A DNA stretch of 64,000 bases from JASGKO01 sp049840595 (GTDB lineage: Bacteria; Verrucomicrobiota; Verrucomicrobiia; Chthoniobacterales; Chthoniobacteraceae). The stretch spans positions 1-64,000 of the forward strand of contig JASGKO010000039.1 in assembly GCA_049840595.1 (NCBI GenBank). The letters are read 5' to 3'. Within the stretch, counting starts at the first letter, position 1; each line of letters opens with the position of its first letter. Below the pieces are notes generated by a model. That model made no database searches and had not been told where the DNA came from. It worked only from the letters and a program-made list of their open reading frames with translations. Positions 35,215 to 44,651 of the stretch are shown here, piece after piece. The translations under genes were made by a program, and so were the position numbers.

Positions 35215-36282
35215 TCACACCTTTAAAAGGTCTTTTACTTTCGTCAGTAATTTTGCGCCAAATCCTTTTACTTTCAGCAAGTCATTGAGGGAGCGGTATG
35301 GGCGCCCGGCGATGATGGCTTCAGCATTTTTGAGGGAGAGTCCCTTCACGCGGGTCAGCTCTTCCAGCGAGGCGGTATTGATGGAGACCGTCGTGTCTTT
35401 GGCTGTGGCCTTTTCTTTTTTGGCCGGAGCGGCGGGGAGTTTCACCGTCTTCTTCGCTGGCGCTTCCGCAGCGGCTTCCACCGCCTGCGGGGCTGGAGTT
35501 GCCGCTGGTTTCGGGGCGGTCACGGTATAGGGAGTGGCGAAGTTGGTGAAATCGCGGGTCACAAAGCCGGAAGCCGTCCATTCACGCAGCATGAGTGTAA
35601 TGGTCCAGTTTCCCGTGCTGGGCGCAGTGAAGGGCAGAGAGAACGAGCGATTCCAGTGGGCATACTGTCCCGCGAGAGGGTCGAAGGCTACCCCGGCCAG
35701 GGATTCGCCCTGGAAATCGCCGCCCTGGTAAGCTTGCGGCAGGGCCCACAATTCCAGCGAAAGGGTGCCGCTCAGGTTCTCGACGTTGCGCGGGTTGTGG
35801 ATGCGCTCGACCGCGATTTCCACCTGGTCGTTATTGATCCAGTAGCCGACGCCGCCCAGCATCTGTGGCTGGAAGAGGCGCTCCGGGCGGGCATAGATCG
35901 CGAGGTCGTGGATTTCGTCGAAACGTCCATTCTGGCCCGAGACCAGGGCGAGTGCGAGCACGTGCTCTTCGATACCGGCGGGAGGCCGGGCAAACGCGCG
36001 CACTTCAAAGCCCTCCCACTCATCGGCAATCTCGCCGATCGGTGGCAGCGGGGCTTCCGCGAGGCAATGGCCAGAGAGATCGGCCATGCTCTGTGGGGCT
36101 TGTGGGCAGGCCCACAGTTGCAGCGCCCAGTTTTGCCGGTGCGCCGAGGCGTCCAGCACTTGGAACATCGCGTTCAGGTAAACATCGTCGCGATCAAAGC
36201 GATAGCCGTGGGAAAAGCCGAGGCGTGCGTGGGTGCGTCCCGCGAGGCGAGGGGAATTAGGAATGAGGGTGGTGGTATTCAT
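35215..36282 (-). CDS. Tandem beta-domain protein with C-terminal helix-hairpin-helix
   Basis: 355 residues, no signal peptide. Two related domains of about 100 residues each: LQLWACPQAPQ...GHCLAEAPLPPIGE in the first and LELWALPQAYQ...GESLAGVAFDPLAG in the second, each beta-rich. An A/P/K linker follows, then two HhH motifs (about 300-355: NTASLEELTRVKGLSLKNAEAI, LNDLLKVKGFGAKLL) like those of ComEA. HhH binds DNA, so this may be a cytosolic nucleic-acid protein. ATG 36282 is preferred. Own terminator follows. Confidence 0.75.
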   Translation of the reverse strand: MNTTTLIPNSPRLAGRTHARLGFSHGYRFDRDDVYLNAMFQVLDASAHRQNWALQLWACPQAPQSMADLSGHCLAEAPLPPIGEIADEWEGFEVRAFARPPAGIEEHVLALALVSGQNGRFDEIHDLAIYARPERLFQPQMLGGVGYWINNDQVEIAVERIHNPRNVENLSGTLSLELWALPQAYQGGDFQGESLAGVAFDPLAGQYAHWNRSFSLPFTAPSTGNWTITLMLREWTASGFVTRDFTNFATPYTVTAPKPAATPAPQAVEAAAEAPAKKTVKLPAAPAKKEKATAKDTTVSINTASLEELTRVKGLSLKNAEAIIAGRPYRSLNDLLKVKGFGAKLLTKVKDLLKV

Positions 36283-36575
36283 GCAAAGGGACGCCACTGG
36301 TATGCAGGAACCACTCTGCGTCAAATGGTTTGAGGTGACTTTAAATGACCATTGCTCTCTGTGCTGGAATCAGCGTTGTGTAAACAGCGTGTAGAATATT
36401 TGTCATCTTCGGATTTTGGTGGTCCGATAGATAAAAGGTAAGCCATTGTGGTGAGAGTGGTTGCGCAAGGAGAGGGGAATGTTTCGTGAGTGACTTGGTA
36501 TGCCAAGAAGGTGGCGAATATTGCGCAATTAGCCAACGGAGAGGGCCGGGAGTTATTTTGTGTTTTGCGCCCGAT

Positions 36576-37139
36576 TTAGATGCCGATGAGCGTCCGCTCG
36601 AGATCGGAAACGGGGCGCCATTGTCCTGCAGAGATGCCAGTCAGGGGAAATTTTCCGATTCGGACGCGGATCAGGCGGAGGGTCGGATGCCCCACGGCAG
36701 CGGTCATGCGGCGCACTTGGTGGTTCTTGCCCTCGACGAGTTCCAGCTCGATCCAGGTGTCGGGCACATTCTTGCGGTAGCGGATCGGTGGGTCGCGCGG
36801 AGGGATGTCCGGCTGCGGATCAAGCACGAGCGCGCGGCAGGGAAGGGTATGGTGGTCGCCGATGGTGAGACCGGCTTCCAATTTGGCGAGGGCAGCGGCA
36901 TCGGGCACGCGTTCCACCTGGGCCCAATAGGCGCGCACGTGGCCGCGCTTCGGGTCCAGCAGCCGGGTGTTGAGGCCGGGCTCGTCACTGAGCAGGAGCA
37001 GGCCCTCGCTTTCCGCATCAAGGCGACCGAGTGGGTAAACGCCCTTGGGGAAGGAAAAGTCCGCGAGCGGTCGGTGCTTCGAGCCATCGGGGGTAAACTG
37101 GCTGAGCACACCATAGGGCTTGTGAAAAGCGATCAACAT
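36576..37139 (-). CDS. rluE: Pseudouridine synthase, RluE/RsuA type
   Basis: About 187 residues. Converts a uridine in 23S (or 16S) rRNA. Catalytic Asp in PLGRLDAESEGLLLLSDEPG, start motif FHKPYGVLSQFT, and VEGKNHQVRRM. No S4 domain, hence RluE-like. The ATG at 37139 gives the family N-terminus; the reading frame extends further up without homology. Confidence 0.87.
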   Translation of the reverse strand: MLIAFHKPYGVLSQFTPDGSKHRPLADFSFPKGVYPLGRLDAESEGLLLLSDEPGLNTRLLDPKRGHVRAYWAQVERVPDAAALAKLEAGLTIGDHHTLPCRALVLDPQPDIPPRDPPIRYRKNVPDTWIELELVEGKNHQVRRMTAAVGHPTLRLIRVRIGKFPLTGISAGQWRPVSDLERTLIGI

Positions 37140-37240
37140 CCGGAGCGTAGTGTGGGATAGGTCGTGAAATCGGCCAAGGATTTCTCGAGCGGATGCAAAT
37201 TTCAATTGAAAATAATGTATAATTGAACACTATTATTTTC

Positions 37241-38338
37241 ATGAGCGCTGGACATGGTAAGGGACAGAATCCGCCGGGGGTGAAGGTCAACGCCGCGAGA
37301 GGAGCGGGGTTCAATCCGAAGAACCGCTTCGAGGCGTTGGAATACCTCCCGGAGCCCGATGACTACTGGCACGATGAGGACGAGATGGAGCCGCCGCTGC
37401 GCACGCAGTTTTTCCGCGATGCCTCGCAGAGTATCATCACGACCAATTCCAGCCCGGACATTCCCTTCAATGCGAGCCTCAATCCCTACCGGGGTTGCGA
37501 ACATGGTTGTGCGTATTGCTATGCGCGACCGACCCACGAATATCTGGGCTTTTCCGCCGGCTTGGATTTTGAGAGCCGCATCATGGTGAAGATGGATGCG
37601 CCCGAGCTGCTTCGCCGCGAGCTCTCGGCGAAAAAGTGGCAGCCGCAGGTGCTGGCGATGAGCGGGGTCACCGATTGCTATCAGCCGGTGGAGCGGCGGC
37701 TGCAGATCACGCGGAGTTGTCTCGCGGTGCTGGCGGAGTTCCGCAATCCGGTGGGGATTGTGACCAAGAATCATCTCGTCACCCGGGATCTCGATCATCT
37801 GCGGGAGCTGGCCGCACACCAGGCGGTGGCGGTGGCGATTTCCATCACCACGCTGGATGGCGAGCTGGCGAAGAAGCTGGAGCCGCGTGCGTCCTCGCCC
37901 CCACGGCGGCTGGCCGCGATTGCGGAGCTGGCGCAGGCGGGGATTCCGGTGCGGGTGATGTTTGCCCCGTGCATCCCGGGGTTGAATGATCACGAGGCGG
38001 TCCATGTCCTCCGTGCCGCTGCGGAAGCCGGGGCGTGTGGGGCGGGGACCGTGGCGCTGCGCCTGCCGCATGCGGTGGCGCCGCTCTTCGAGCAATGGGT
38101 GATGACGCATTTCCCGGATCGGCACGAGAAAATCATCGGGCGGGTGCGGAGCATGCGAGGGGGGAAGATGAACGATTCGCGCTTTGGCTCGCGGATGCAG
38201 GGCGAGGGATTTTTCGCGGAGCAAATGGCGGCGATGTTCGAGGTCGCGAAGCGGAAGGCGAAGTTTCGGGAGCCGCCTTATGCGCAGCTTTCCACCGCGT
38301 CGTTTAAGGTGCCGCGGGATCAGATGGAGCTGTTTTGA
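37241..38338 (+). CDS. Radical SAM protein, PA0069/Rv2578c family
   Basis: 365 residues. Radical SAM CxxxCxxC at CEHGCAYC within NPYRGCEHGCAYCYARPTHE, which is the family hallmark. Function unknown; suggested by others for DNA-lesion or tRNA roles. Starts ATG 37241, about 100 bases divergent from the RluE gene. Its reading frame is intact. Confidence 0.87.
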   Translation: MSAGHGKGQNPPGVKVNAARGAGFNPKNRFEALEYLPEPDDYWHDEDEMEPPLRTQFFRDASQSIITTNSSPDIPFNASLNPYRGCEHGCAYCYARPTHEYLGFSAGLDFESRIMVKMDAPELLRRELSAKKWQPQVLAMSGVTDCYQPVERRLQITRSCLAVLAEFRNPVGIVTKNHLVTRDLDHLRELAAHQAVAVAISITTLDGELAKKLEPRASSPPRRLAAIAELAQAGIPVRVMFAPCIPGLNDHEAVHVLRAAAEAGACGAGTVALRLPHAVAPLFEQWVMTHFPDRHEKIIGRVRSMRGGKMNDSRFGSRMQGEGFFAEQMAAMFEVAKRKAKFREPPYAQLSTASFKVPRDQMELF

Positions 38339-38343
38339 ACTGC

Positions 38344-38787
38344 TTACCTGCTAAGCAGGAGATACACGCCACAAAGGCAAAAACCGATGGCCGGAATCAA
38401 AGGCACGAATTGAATCCCTCTTTTTGCCACGCAATTTTCGGGGGCTGCTGGATCGTAATAAACGGTCACGCGCTGGCTGCACATCCACTCGGAAGGTGGC
38501 TCATCGAGAACTTCTGCCGCTGAGTATTTTCCCGAGGTATAAATGTTTCCTCCCACGTGGTATTCGAAGGTGAAGCTCCTTTGTGATCGGGAAAAGAAAC
38601 GGCCCACGATACTTCCGGCCACCCTTCCCACCCGCATATTTTGCAGTCGGGAATCTACGATCTTTCCTTTGATGGGTTTCCATTTTCTTGATCGCCAGCC
38701 TATCTCAATTCCTTTGCGGTTAGCCCAAAAGAACCATAGGCCGATGGCTAGGGATGGAACTCCCATTTCCAATTGATCCGTCATCAC
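38344..38787 (-). CDS. DUF3592 membrane protein
   Basis: 147 residues. Two hydrophobic segments, at residues 7-22 and near the C-terminus, flank a beta-rich middle with RSFTFEYHVGGNIYTSGKYS and VTVYYDPAAPENCVAKRG, the family pattern. Function unknown. Convergent with the radical SAM gene, stops five bases apart. Confidence 0.8.
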   Translation of the reverse strand: MMTDQLEMGVPSLAIGLWFFWANRKGIEIGWRSRKWKPIKGKIVDSRLQNMRVGRVAGSIVGRFFSRSQRSFTFEYHVGGNIYTSGKYSAAEVLDEPPSEWMCSQRVTVYYDPAAPENCVAKRGIQFVPLIPAIGFCLCGVYLLLSR

Positions 38788-39059
38788 CAGGAGTATAAAC
38801 GCGGTTTTCGCTCGAGGGCGAGGCTAATACGACCGAGAACCGAATCGTTGACGGACGGACGCGGACGGCGTCGTATCCATTCGCATTCGGTTTACAGAAA
38901 ACCAACGTTACGTGGCATCATCGAAATCTGCGGCGGCGATGCGTTGTTCGCGGTCGGCTTTGACTTCATAACTAGTAGTTCACAAGCAACCGGGGACGCG
39001 ATTCCATTTGCCTGCACTTTCTCTTTTCACCGGTCGCGTGCCCGCACTAAGTTGAGCGA

Positions 39060-41582
39060 ATGCCCGATCTCCCGATTTACGAATTGCAGGATGCCATGCT
39101 GGCGCAACTCCGTGCCGGGAACCGGCTCATTTTGCAGGCACCCACCGGCTCGGGTAAATCCACCCAGGTCCCGCAAATCCTGCTCGATGGAGGAATTGCC
39201 GCCGAGGGCGAGATTGTGGTGTTGCAGCCCCGGCGGCTGGCAACGCGCATGCTCGCGGCGCGGGTGGCGCAGGAGCGGGGCAGCCGGATCGGCGGCGAGG
39301 TGGGCTATCAGATCCGCCTCGACAAGGTGGTCTCGAAGGAAACGCGCATCCGCTTCGTCACCGAGGGCGTGCTGCTGCGGCAGTTGCTGGCCGATCCAAA
39401 GCTGGGCGGCATCTCGGTGGTCGTTTTTGATGAATTTCACGAGCGGCATCTCTACGGTGACATCACGCTCGCGCGCGTGCTGGAACTGCAGGAGAAGGCG
39501 CGGCCCGATTTGAAGATCGTCGTCATGTCGGCCACGCTCGACACGGCGCGGCTGGATGGTTATCTGGCTCCCTGCGCGACGCTGCAATCGCAGGGGCGCA
39601 CCTTTCCGGTGGAGATGGAGTATCTCGACATGCCGGTGCGGCTCGATGAATACCCGATCTGGGAACTGGCGGCGGATGAGCTCAACCGCCTCGCCCCGCG
39701 CACCGAGGGCGATGTGCTCATCTTCATGCCCGGCGCGTATGAGATCGCGCGCACAGTCTCGGCGGTGCAGGCGCTCAAGCATGATTTCGTGGTGTTGCCG
39801 TTGCACGGCGAGCTCGCGCCGGAAGTGCAGGATGCGGCGGTGGCCCGCTACGAAAAGCGCAAGGTGGTCGTCTCGACGAATGTGGCGGAAACCTCGCTGA
39901 CGATCGACGGGGTGCGGGTGGTGATCGATTGCGGGCTCGCGAAGATCGCGCGCTTCGATCCGCATCGGGGCATCAATACGTTGTTGCTCGAAAAGATCAG
40001 CCGTGCCTCGGCGGATCAGCGCGCCGGTCGCGCGGGTCGCACGGCCCCGGGGCGGTGTCTGCGGCTGTGGACGGAGCGCGAGCATCTTGACCGTGCGGCG
40101 CAGGAACTGCCCGAGGTGAAGCGGCTCGATCTGGCAGAGGTCGTGCTCACGCTCAAGGCGGGCGGGGTGACTGACGTCGCAGGCTTTCGCTGGCTGGAGC
40201 CGCCCGATCCAGTGGCCCTCAGTCGCGCGGAGACGTTGCTGCATGATCTCGGAGCAGTCGGCGCGGATGGAGGGATTACCTCAGTGGGCCGTCGCATGCT
40301 CGCTTTCCCCATGCACCCACGCTACGCCCGCATGTTGCTGGCGGCGGATGAACTGGGCTGCGTACCGCCGGTGGCGCTGGTGGCCGCGCTCACGCAGGGG
40401 CGCGGGCTGCTCCAGCGCGCGAGTGGAAAGCAAATGGAGCAGGACCGTGAAGATTTCCTCGGCGAAAAGGCGGAGTCCGATTTTTTCCTGATGATGCGCG
40501 CGTTCCGCTTCGCGGAGAAAAACAATTTCAACCCGCAACCGTGCCGTCGCCTCGGCATCCATGCCATGGCGGCGCGGGAGGCCGATCAGTTGTTTAAACA
40601 ATTTCTCAAGATCGCCCGGGATGAAAAATTGGACACCGAGCATGAGGGCGCGGTGGACGAGGCGATCCAGCGTTGTGTGCTGGCGGGCTTCTCCGATCAG
40701 CTTGCGCGGCGGCGCGATTCCGGCACGCTCCAGTGCGATCTGGTGCATGCGCGGCGTGGCGTGCTGGCGCGCGAGAGCGTGGTCCAGCATGCGCCGCTCT
40801 TCGTCGCCTCCGAGGTGCGCGAGGTGGCGATCAAGGGCGAGGTGCAGACGTTGCTTACCCTCGCGACGGCGGTGAAGGAGGAATGGTTGCGCGAGATGTT
40901 TCCCGAGGATTTTTCCAACGTCGAGACCGCGCTCTTCGATTCGATGCAGCGGCGGGTAATGTCGCGGCGCGAGGTGAAGTTCCGCGATCTGGTGCTCAGC
41001 GCCGCGCAAAGCGACAAAGCCTCGCCCGAGGCGGCCGCACGCATTCTGGCCGAGCTGGTGGTGAGCGGGAAATGTCCGCTCACGAACTGGGACAACGCGG
41101 TCGAGCAATGGATCATCCGCCTCAATCGCCTGCGGGAATGGATGCCTGAACTGGAGCTGCCATTGCTCGGCGACGAGGACCGGCTGGCGCTCATCGAGCA
41201 GGTTTGCTACGGCGGCGCGAGCTATCGTGAGATCAAGGAGCGGCAGGTGTGGCCGACGGTAAAGGCGTGGCTTTCGGGGCAGCAACAGGCGATGCTCGAC
41301 AAGCTGGCGCCGGAGCGGATCGAGCTGCCCAATGGGAAGAAGTGGAAGATTCAATACGACGCGTCCGCGGCCCCGACGATTGCGGCGCGGATTCAGGAGC
41401 TCTATGGCGTGGAGGGCAGCCTCACGATTGCGGCGGGCCGGGTGCCGCTGGTGATTCAGGTGCTCGCGCCGAATCACCGGCCGATCCAGGTCACGCAGAA
41501 TCTCTCGACCTTCTGGAAGGAAAGTTATCCGAAGCACAAGCAGGAGCTGCAGCGGAAATATCCGCGCCACGAATGGCGGTGA
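39060..41582 (+). CDS. hrpB: ATP-dependent helicase HrpB
   Basis: 840 residues, DEAH-type helicase. Walker A APTGSGKSTQVP near residues 29-40, DEFH box (VVFDEFHERH), motif III SATLD, motif VI QRAGRAGRTAPG. An HA2-like helical domain and HrpB C-terminal domain follow. Acts on RNA; exact role unclear. Frame intact throughout. The 272-base stretch upstream shows nothing recognisable. Confidence 0.92.
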   Translation: MPDLPIYELQDAMLAQLRAGNRLILQAPTGSGKSTQVPQILLDGGIAAEGEIVVLQPRRLATRMLAARVAQERGSRIGGEVGYQIRLDKVVSKETRIRFVTEGVLLRQLLADPKLGGISVVVFDEFHERHLYGDITLARVLELQEKARPDLKIVVMSATLDTARLDGYLAPCATLQSQGRTFPVEMEYLDMPVRLDEYPIWELAADELNRLAPRTEGDVLIFMPGAYEIARTVSAVQALKHDFVVLPLHGELAPEVQDAAVARYEKRKVVVSTNVAETSLTIDGVRVVIDCGLAKIARFDPHRGINTLLLEKISRASADQRAGRAGRTAPGRCLRLWTEREHLDRAAQELPEVKRLDLAEVVLTLKAGGVTDVAGFRWLEPPDPVALSRAETLLHDLGAVGADGGITSVGRRMLAFPMHPRYARMLLAADELGCVPPVALVAALTQGRGLLQRASGKQMEQDREDFLGEKAESDFFLMMRAFRFAEKNNFNPQPCRRLGIHAMAAREADQLFKQFLKIARDEKLDTEHEGAVDEAIQRCVLAGFSDQLARRRDSGTLQCDLVHARRGVLARESVVQHAPLFVASEVREVAIKGEVQTLLTLATAVKEEWLREMFPEDFSNVETALFDSMQRRVMSRREVKFRDLVLSAAQSDKASPEAAARILAELVVSGKCPLTNWDNAVEQWIIRLNRLREWMPELELPLLGDEDRLALIEQVCYGGASYREIKERQVWPTVKAWLSGQQQAMLDKLAPERIELPNGKKWKIQYDASAAPTIAARIQELYGVEGSLTIAAGRVPLVIQVLAPNHRPIQVTQNLSTFWKESYPKHKQELQRKYPRHEWR

Positions 41583-41627
41583 TTTTACCGCAGCGGCGCG
41601 GAGCCGCAGAGGAAAAGCAAACGGCTC

Positions 41628-42185
41628 TTAGTAAATGCCCGGAATGAGCGCTTTCGTCTCGCGCTGATAGGCTTCGTATTGCGGGCCGAATTTTTCGCGA
41701 AGCGCGGCTTCTTCGATACGGATGCGTTTCAGGAAGGCGAGGGTGATGGGCACGGTTACCACGAGCAGGGAAAGCCAGTTGCGAATGGTGAGCCCGAGGC
41801 CGAAAAAAGCAAGGAGCGCGCCGGTGTAGCTCGGGTGGCGGAGGTGGTGGTAAAGTCCGCTCCGGATGAGTTGGTGGTCCTCTTGAATCGTGACCTGGAC
41901 CGTGAAGAAACGGCGCAGGGTCCAGATCGCGAGCAGGCGGATGGTGATACCCCCGAGGAGTATGGTGATTCCGAGCCCATAGAGAATGTGCGTGGGGTCG
42001 GGGATTCGGGCTTGGTTAAATCCAGAGCGAAGGAACTGGGCCAGGAAGATGGAGCCTGTAATGACCACCCAGAGCATCCCGAGCGTGCTGGCATCCTTGC
42101 GCTGGCCGCCTTTGGCACTGAGCACGCGGGTGAACAGGACTTCACTGGCGACCCACAGGAGCGAGATGATGGCGGCGAGATCCAT
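41628..42185 (-). CDS. Isoprenylcysteine carboxyl methyltransferase-like membrane protein
   Basis: 185 residues, four to five transmembrane segments; signature LIRSGLYHHLRHPSYTGALL and the C-terminal RIRIEEAALREKFGPQYEAY of the ICMT/PEMT family. Methylates lipids or small molecules by SAM; substrate unknown. Separated by 61 bases from the membrane-protein gene upstream. Confidence 0.85.
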   Translation of the reverse strand: MDLAAIISLLWVASEVLFTRVLSAKGGQRKDASTLGMLWVVITGSIFLAQFLRSGFNQARIPDPTHILYGLGITILLGGITIRLLAIWTLRRFFTVQVTIQEDHQLIRSGLYHHLRHPSYTGALLAFFGLGLTIRNWLSLLVVTVPITLAFLKRIRIEEAALREKFGPQYEAYQRETKALIPGIY

Positions 42186-42246
42186 GGTGTCTTTGGGGAG
42201 AGGGCTGAGCCGTTAATGTAATATATCGATGGGCAAAGGAAACCTT

Positions 42247-42957
42247 TTACCAACCCCAGCGATGGCGGGTGTAAATGAACTCCACCGCGCCGCGGGGATC
42301 GAGGATGATCCAGGCCGCGATCATGGACAGGACGGAGGCGGTGAGCGCGGTAATGAAAAATTGAAAGACGGTGCCGGTGATCAGATTGGACCGCCAGTCT
42401 TCCTGCCGGATCGAGCCGAAGAGTTCGGGATGCTTCGCCGTGAGCTCGCCGTCCAGATACATCTCGCTGAGGGTGGTCGGGCTTTCCCGGACGAGATCGA
42501 TCAACACGATGCCGATGCCGGAGAGGGCGAAGTAAGCGACGATACCGACACAACCACCGCCCGCCAGTGCGGCGATGCCGGTGGCGTTTTCGATCGAATC
42601 GTCCCCGGTGAACCCCGTTTGCTGTTGCCGGTCGGTTTCGAGCAGTTTTGCGATATCCCCGGTGGCATTGAAGTTGGCGAAGGCCAGCCGCATTTGCCAG
42701 TGGAGCAGCACCATGAAAACCGGCCAGGCGATCGCGACGGCCTCCAGCGCCCATACGGCAGGCGTCCAGAGTCCATGCCAGGGCAGGCAGGCGGCAGTGG
42801 TGTTGCCCACGGCGAGGCTGATCGCGAGCAGACAGGCCGTCAGCGTGCGCGGGCGGGAGTGCTCGTAGAGCCAGCCGCGCAAGGCGCGAATGATGCGCCG
42901 CCGGTGGTAGGCCTGTGTTTCGTCCAGCGTCTCCTCGTCGTTGTCCCAGCCGTTCAT
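42247..42957 (-). CDS. Multi-pass membrane protein, unknown
   Basis: 236 residues with four hydrophobic segments (near 42-62, 68-88, 125-150, 200-222) and a charged amphipathic N-terminus. No recognised family. Same strand as, and just upstream of, the methyltransferase; probably a shared transcript. Confidence 0.65.
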   Translation of the reverse strand: MNGWDNDEETLDETQAYHRRRIIRALRGWLYEHSRPRTLTACLLAISLAVGNTTAACLPWHGLWTPAVWALEAVAIAWPVFMVLLHWQMRLAFANFNATGDIAKLLETDRQQQTGFTGDDSIENATGIAALAGGGCVGIVAYFALSGIGIVLIDLVRESPTTLSEMYLDGELTAKHPELFGSIRQEDWRSNLITGTVFQFFITALTASVLSMIAAWIILDPRGAVEFIYTRHRWGW

Positions 42958-43072
42958 CTTACGTGCAGCTTCTGCCAGAGGGGAGGGGTTCTGCCAAGTT
43001 ATCTCGTTGGGCTGGAGCAGTTCTCGAAAATGATTTTCGGATCCCTCCTTTTGCGGGTTATTCCAAAAACGA

Positions 43073-43222
43073 TGTCATCCTGAGTGCAATGCAGCGGAGC
43101 GGAATGGAGTCGAATGGATCTCTGACTGTTCCGGAGCTGAGAGCGCTTCGGTAACGCAAGAAGCCACCGCGCTTTCCCCGTACAGAAAAATTCGAGTCCT
43201 CTCGGCTTCGCTCAGGATGACA
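43073..43222. repeat. 150-bp element with 12-bp inverted ends (TGTCATCCTGAG family)
   Basis: TGTCATCCTGAG at 43073-43084 is the exact reverse complement of CTCAGGATGACA at 43211-43222. It lies in the 334-base gap at 42958-43291. A relative with GTCATCCCGAGCGGAGCG is at 52773-52808. No coding capacity. MITE-like geometry; I did not find a clear target-site duplication. Confidence 0.75.
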
Positions 43223-43291
43223 TTTGGAGGAGGAGCCCGCAAAAGAATGGAATCCCGATATGATTTCCGGGGGCCGCAGACAGGGGCGTAA

Positions 43292-44152
43292 TTACAGCAG
43301 CAGCATCTGGTTCTCTGATTCCGGATGTTCTCCACCGGTCAGTTTCGGAACGGCCATACCAAGCCGTTCGGAGAGACGTCGGGCGGTCAACGGGCCGGAA
43401 CCTTCGTAATGGTTCGCGCAGAAGGCGTAGATCTCCGCGCTGTCGCCGACATGGTGCCGGATCTTGGTGGCCCAGCTTTCCAGTCCTTCGTCGCGCGGCC
43501 ACATGAGGTGGCCGTAGCGATGGATGCGCGAGCCGTCCGGTTTGTATTTGGTCGTCAGGTCGCCCATCAGCCGGATGTAGAGGTGCGGGCTGGTTTGCGG
43601 GAGCAGGCCGAAGACGGTGCCGTCCTGCTCCGAGAGCGGCGACATATCGCTCCACGCGTGGGAGACGCCGAAGTGGAGCAGCGCCTCGGTGATGCGCGGG
43701 GCGTTCCACGCGGCCTCGCGAAACTCAATGGCGAAGCGGATATCGCGCGGCAGCAGGCGCAGGAAGGGGCGCAGGCTTTCCTCGTCGCGCGAGGGCTTGA
43801 AGGAGGCGGGTAGTTGCACCAGCACCATGCCGAGCTTTTCGCCGAGCGGTTCCAGGCGGCTGAGAAAATCGGTGAGTTCCTTCTCGCAATCGCGCAGCCG
43901 CAGCTCGTGCGTGATGAGTTTGGGCACCTTGCAGCAAAAGCGAAAGTGCTCCGGCGTCTGGTCGTGCCAGTGCTGGACGGCGGCTTTGGAAGGTGGGGCG
44001 TAGAAGGTGGAGTCCACCTCGACGGCCTTGAAGTGCTGCGCGTAAAATTCCAGCCGTTTGCCCGCGCCCATGCCCTCGGGGTAGAAATTCTCCCGCCAGT
44101 CGTCATAGCTCCAGGCACAGGTGCCGATGTAGATGTTGGCGGTGGTTTCCAC
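43292..44152 (-). CDS. DUF72 family protein
   Basis: 286 residues, TIM-barrel type. Family features: IGTCAWSYDDWRENFYP at the start, FKAVEVDSTFYAPPS, WHDQTPEHFRFCCKVPKLIT, and YAFCANHYEGSGP near the end. Function unknown. Frame intact. Confidence 0.92.
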   Translation of the reverse strand: METTANIYIGTCAWSYDDWRENFYPEGMGAGKRLEFYAQHFKAVEVDSTFYAPPSKAAVQHWHDQTPEHFRFCCKVPKLITHELRLRDCEKELTDFLSRLEPLGEKLGMVLVQLPASFKPSRDEESLRPFLRLLPRDIRFAIEFREAAWNAPRITEALLHFGVSHAWSDMSPLSEQDGTVFGLLPQTSPHLYIRLMGDLTTKYKPDGSRIHRYGHLMWPRDEGLESWATKIRHHVGDSAEIYAFCANHYEGSGPLTARRLSERLGMAVPKLTGGEHPESENQMLLL

Positions 44153-44228
44153 AATGATACAGCTTACCCGTAAATCGGGCGGCTGTCAGTCCCCGGATGT
44201 CGTATTTCGCCCCAAGAAAGAAGGCTTT

Positions 44229-44573
44229 CTAAAGTTCTCGCAAAATCTCCTGCCGCCGCCGGTCGTGTTCCTCGGGAGTGATCAATCTTTTCAATAGAAG
44301 ATGATCGAGGCGTTGCAGTCGTCCCTCCAGATCATTCGCTGCCGGTTGCGTCTCATCGGAAACTTCGATGATCTCGGTGGCAATCCCCCGCTCACTGAAA
44401 GCGTTGTAAAAATTACCGATGGTGATTCCCAAGGCAATGATCGTCCACAAGTAGCCAAAAGCGCCGAATGACGGAATGATGAAAAAAATGCCCAGGCAGA
44501 CAAAAACAATGCCAGCGATTCCTCCGAAGAAGGAACCCACCGGGTTTTGTCGAACACGTAATCTCCGCGCCAT
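44229..44573 (-). CDS. SHOCT-domain membrane protein
   Basis: 114 residues from ATG 44573. Two hydrophobic segments (about 15-60), then a linker and a C-terminal SHOCT motif (LQRLDHLLLKRLITPEEHDRR). The SHOCT module is thought to mediate protein contact. Upstream in-frame sequence is longer but lacks a good start context. Confidence 0.65.
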   Translation of the reverse strand: MARRLRVRQNPVGSFFGGIAGIVFVCLGIFFIIPSFGAFGYLWTIIALGITIGNFYNAFSERGIATEIIEVSDETQPAANDLEGRLQRLDHLLLKRLITPEEHDRRRQEILREL

Positions 44574-44651
44574 AGCCGAAATGAGGGTAACCAATTCCTC
44601 TCCTTGTTTACCGCAAGCGATCGACACTGACAATGATCAATCCAGGACCGG

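Noticed and set aside
40281..41570. Antisense frame over hrpB
   Set aside because: Shadow of the conserved helicase gene.
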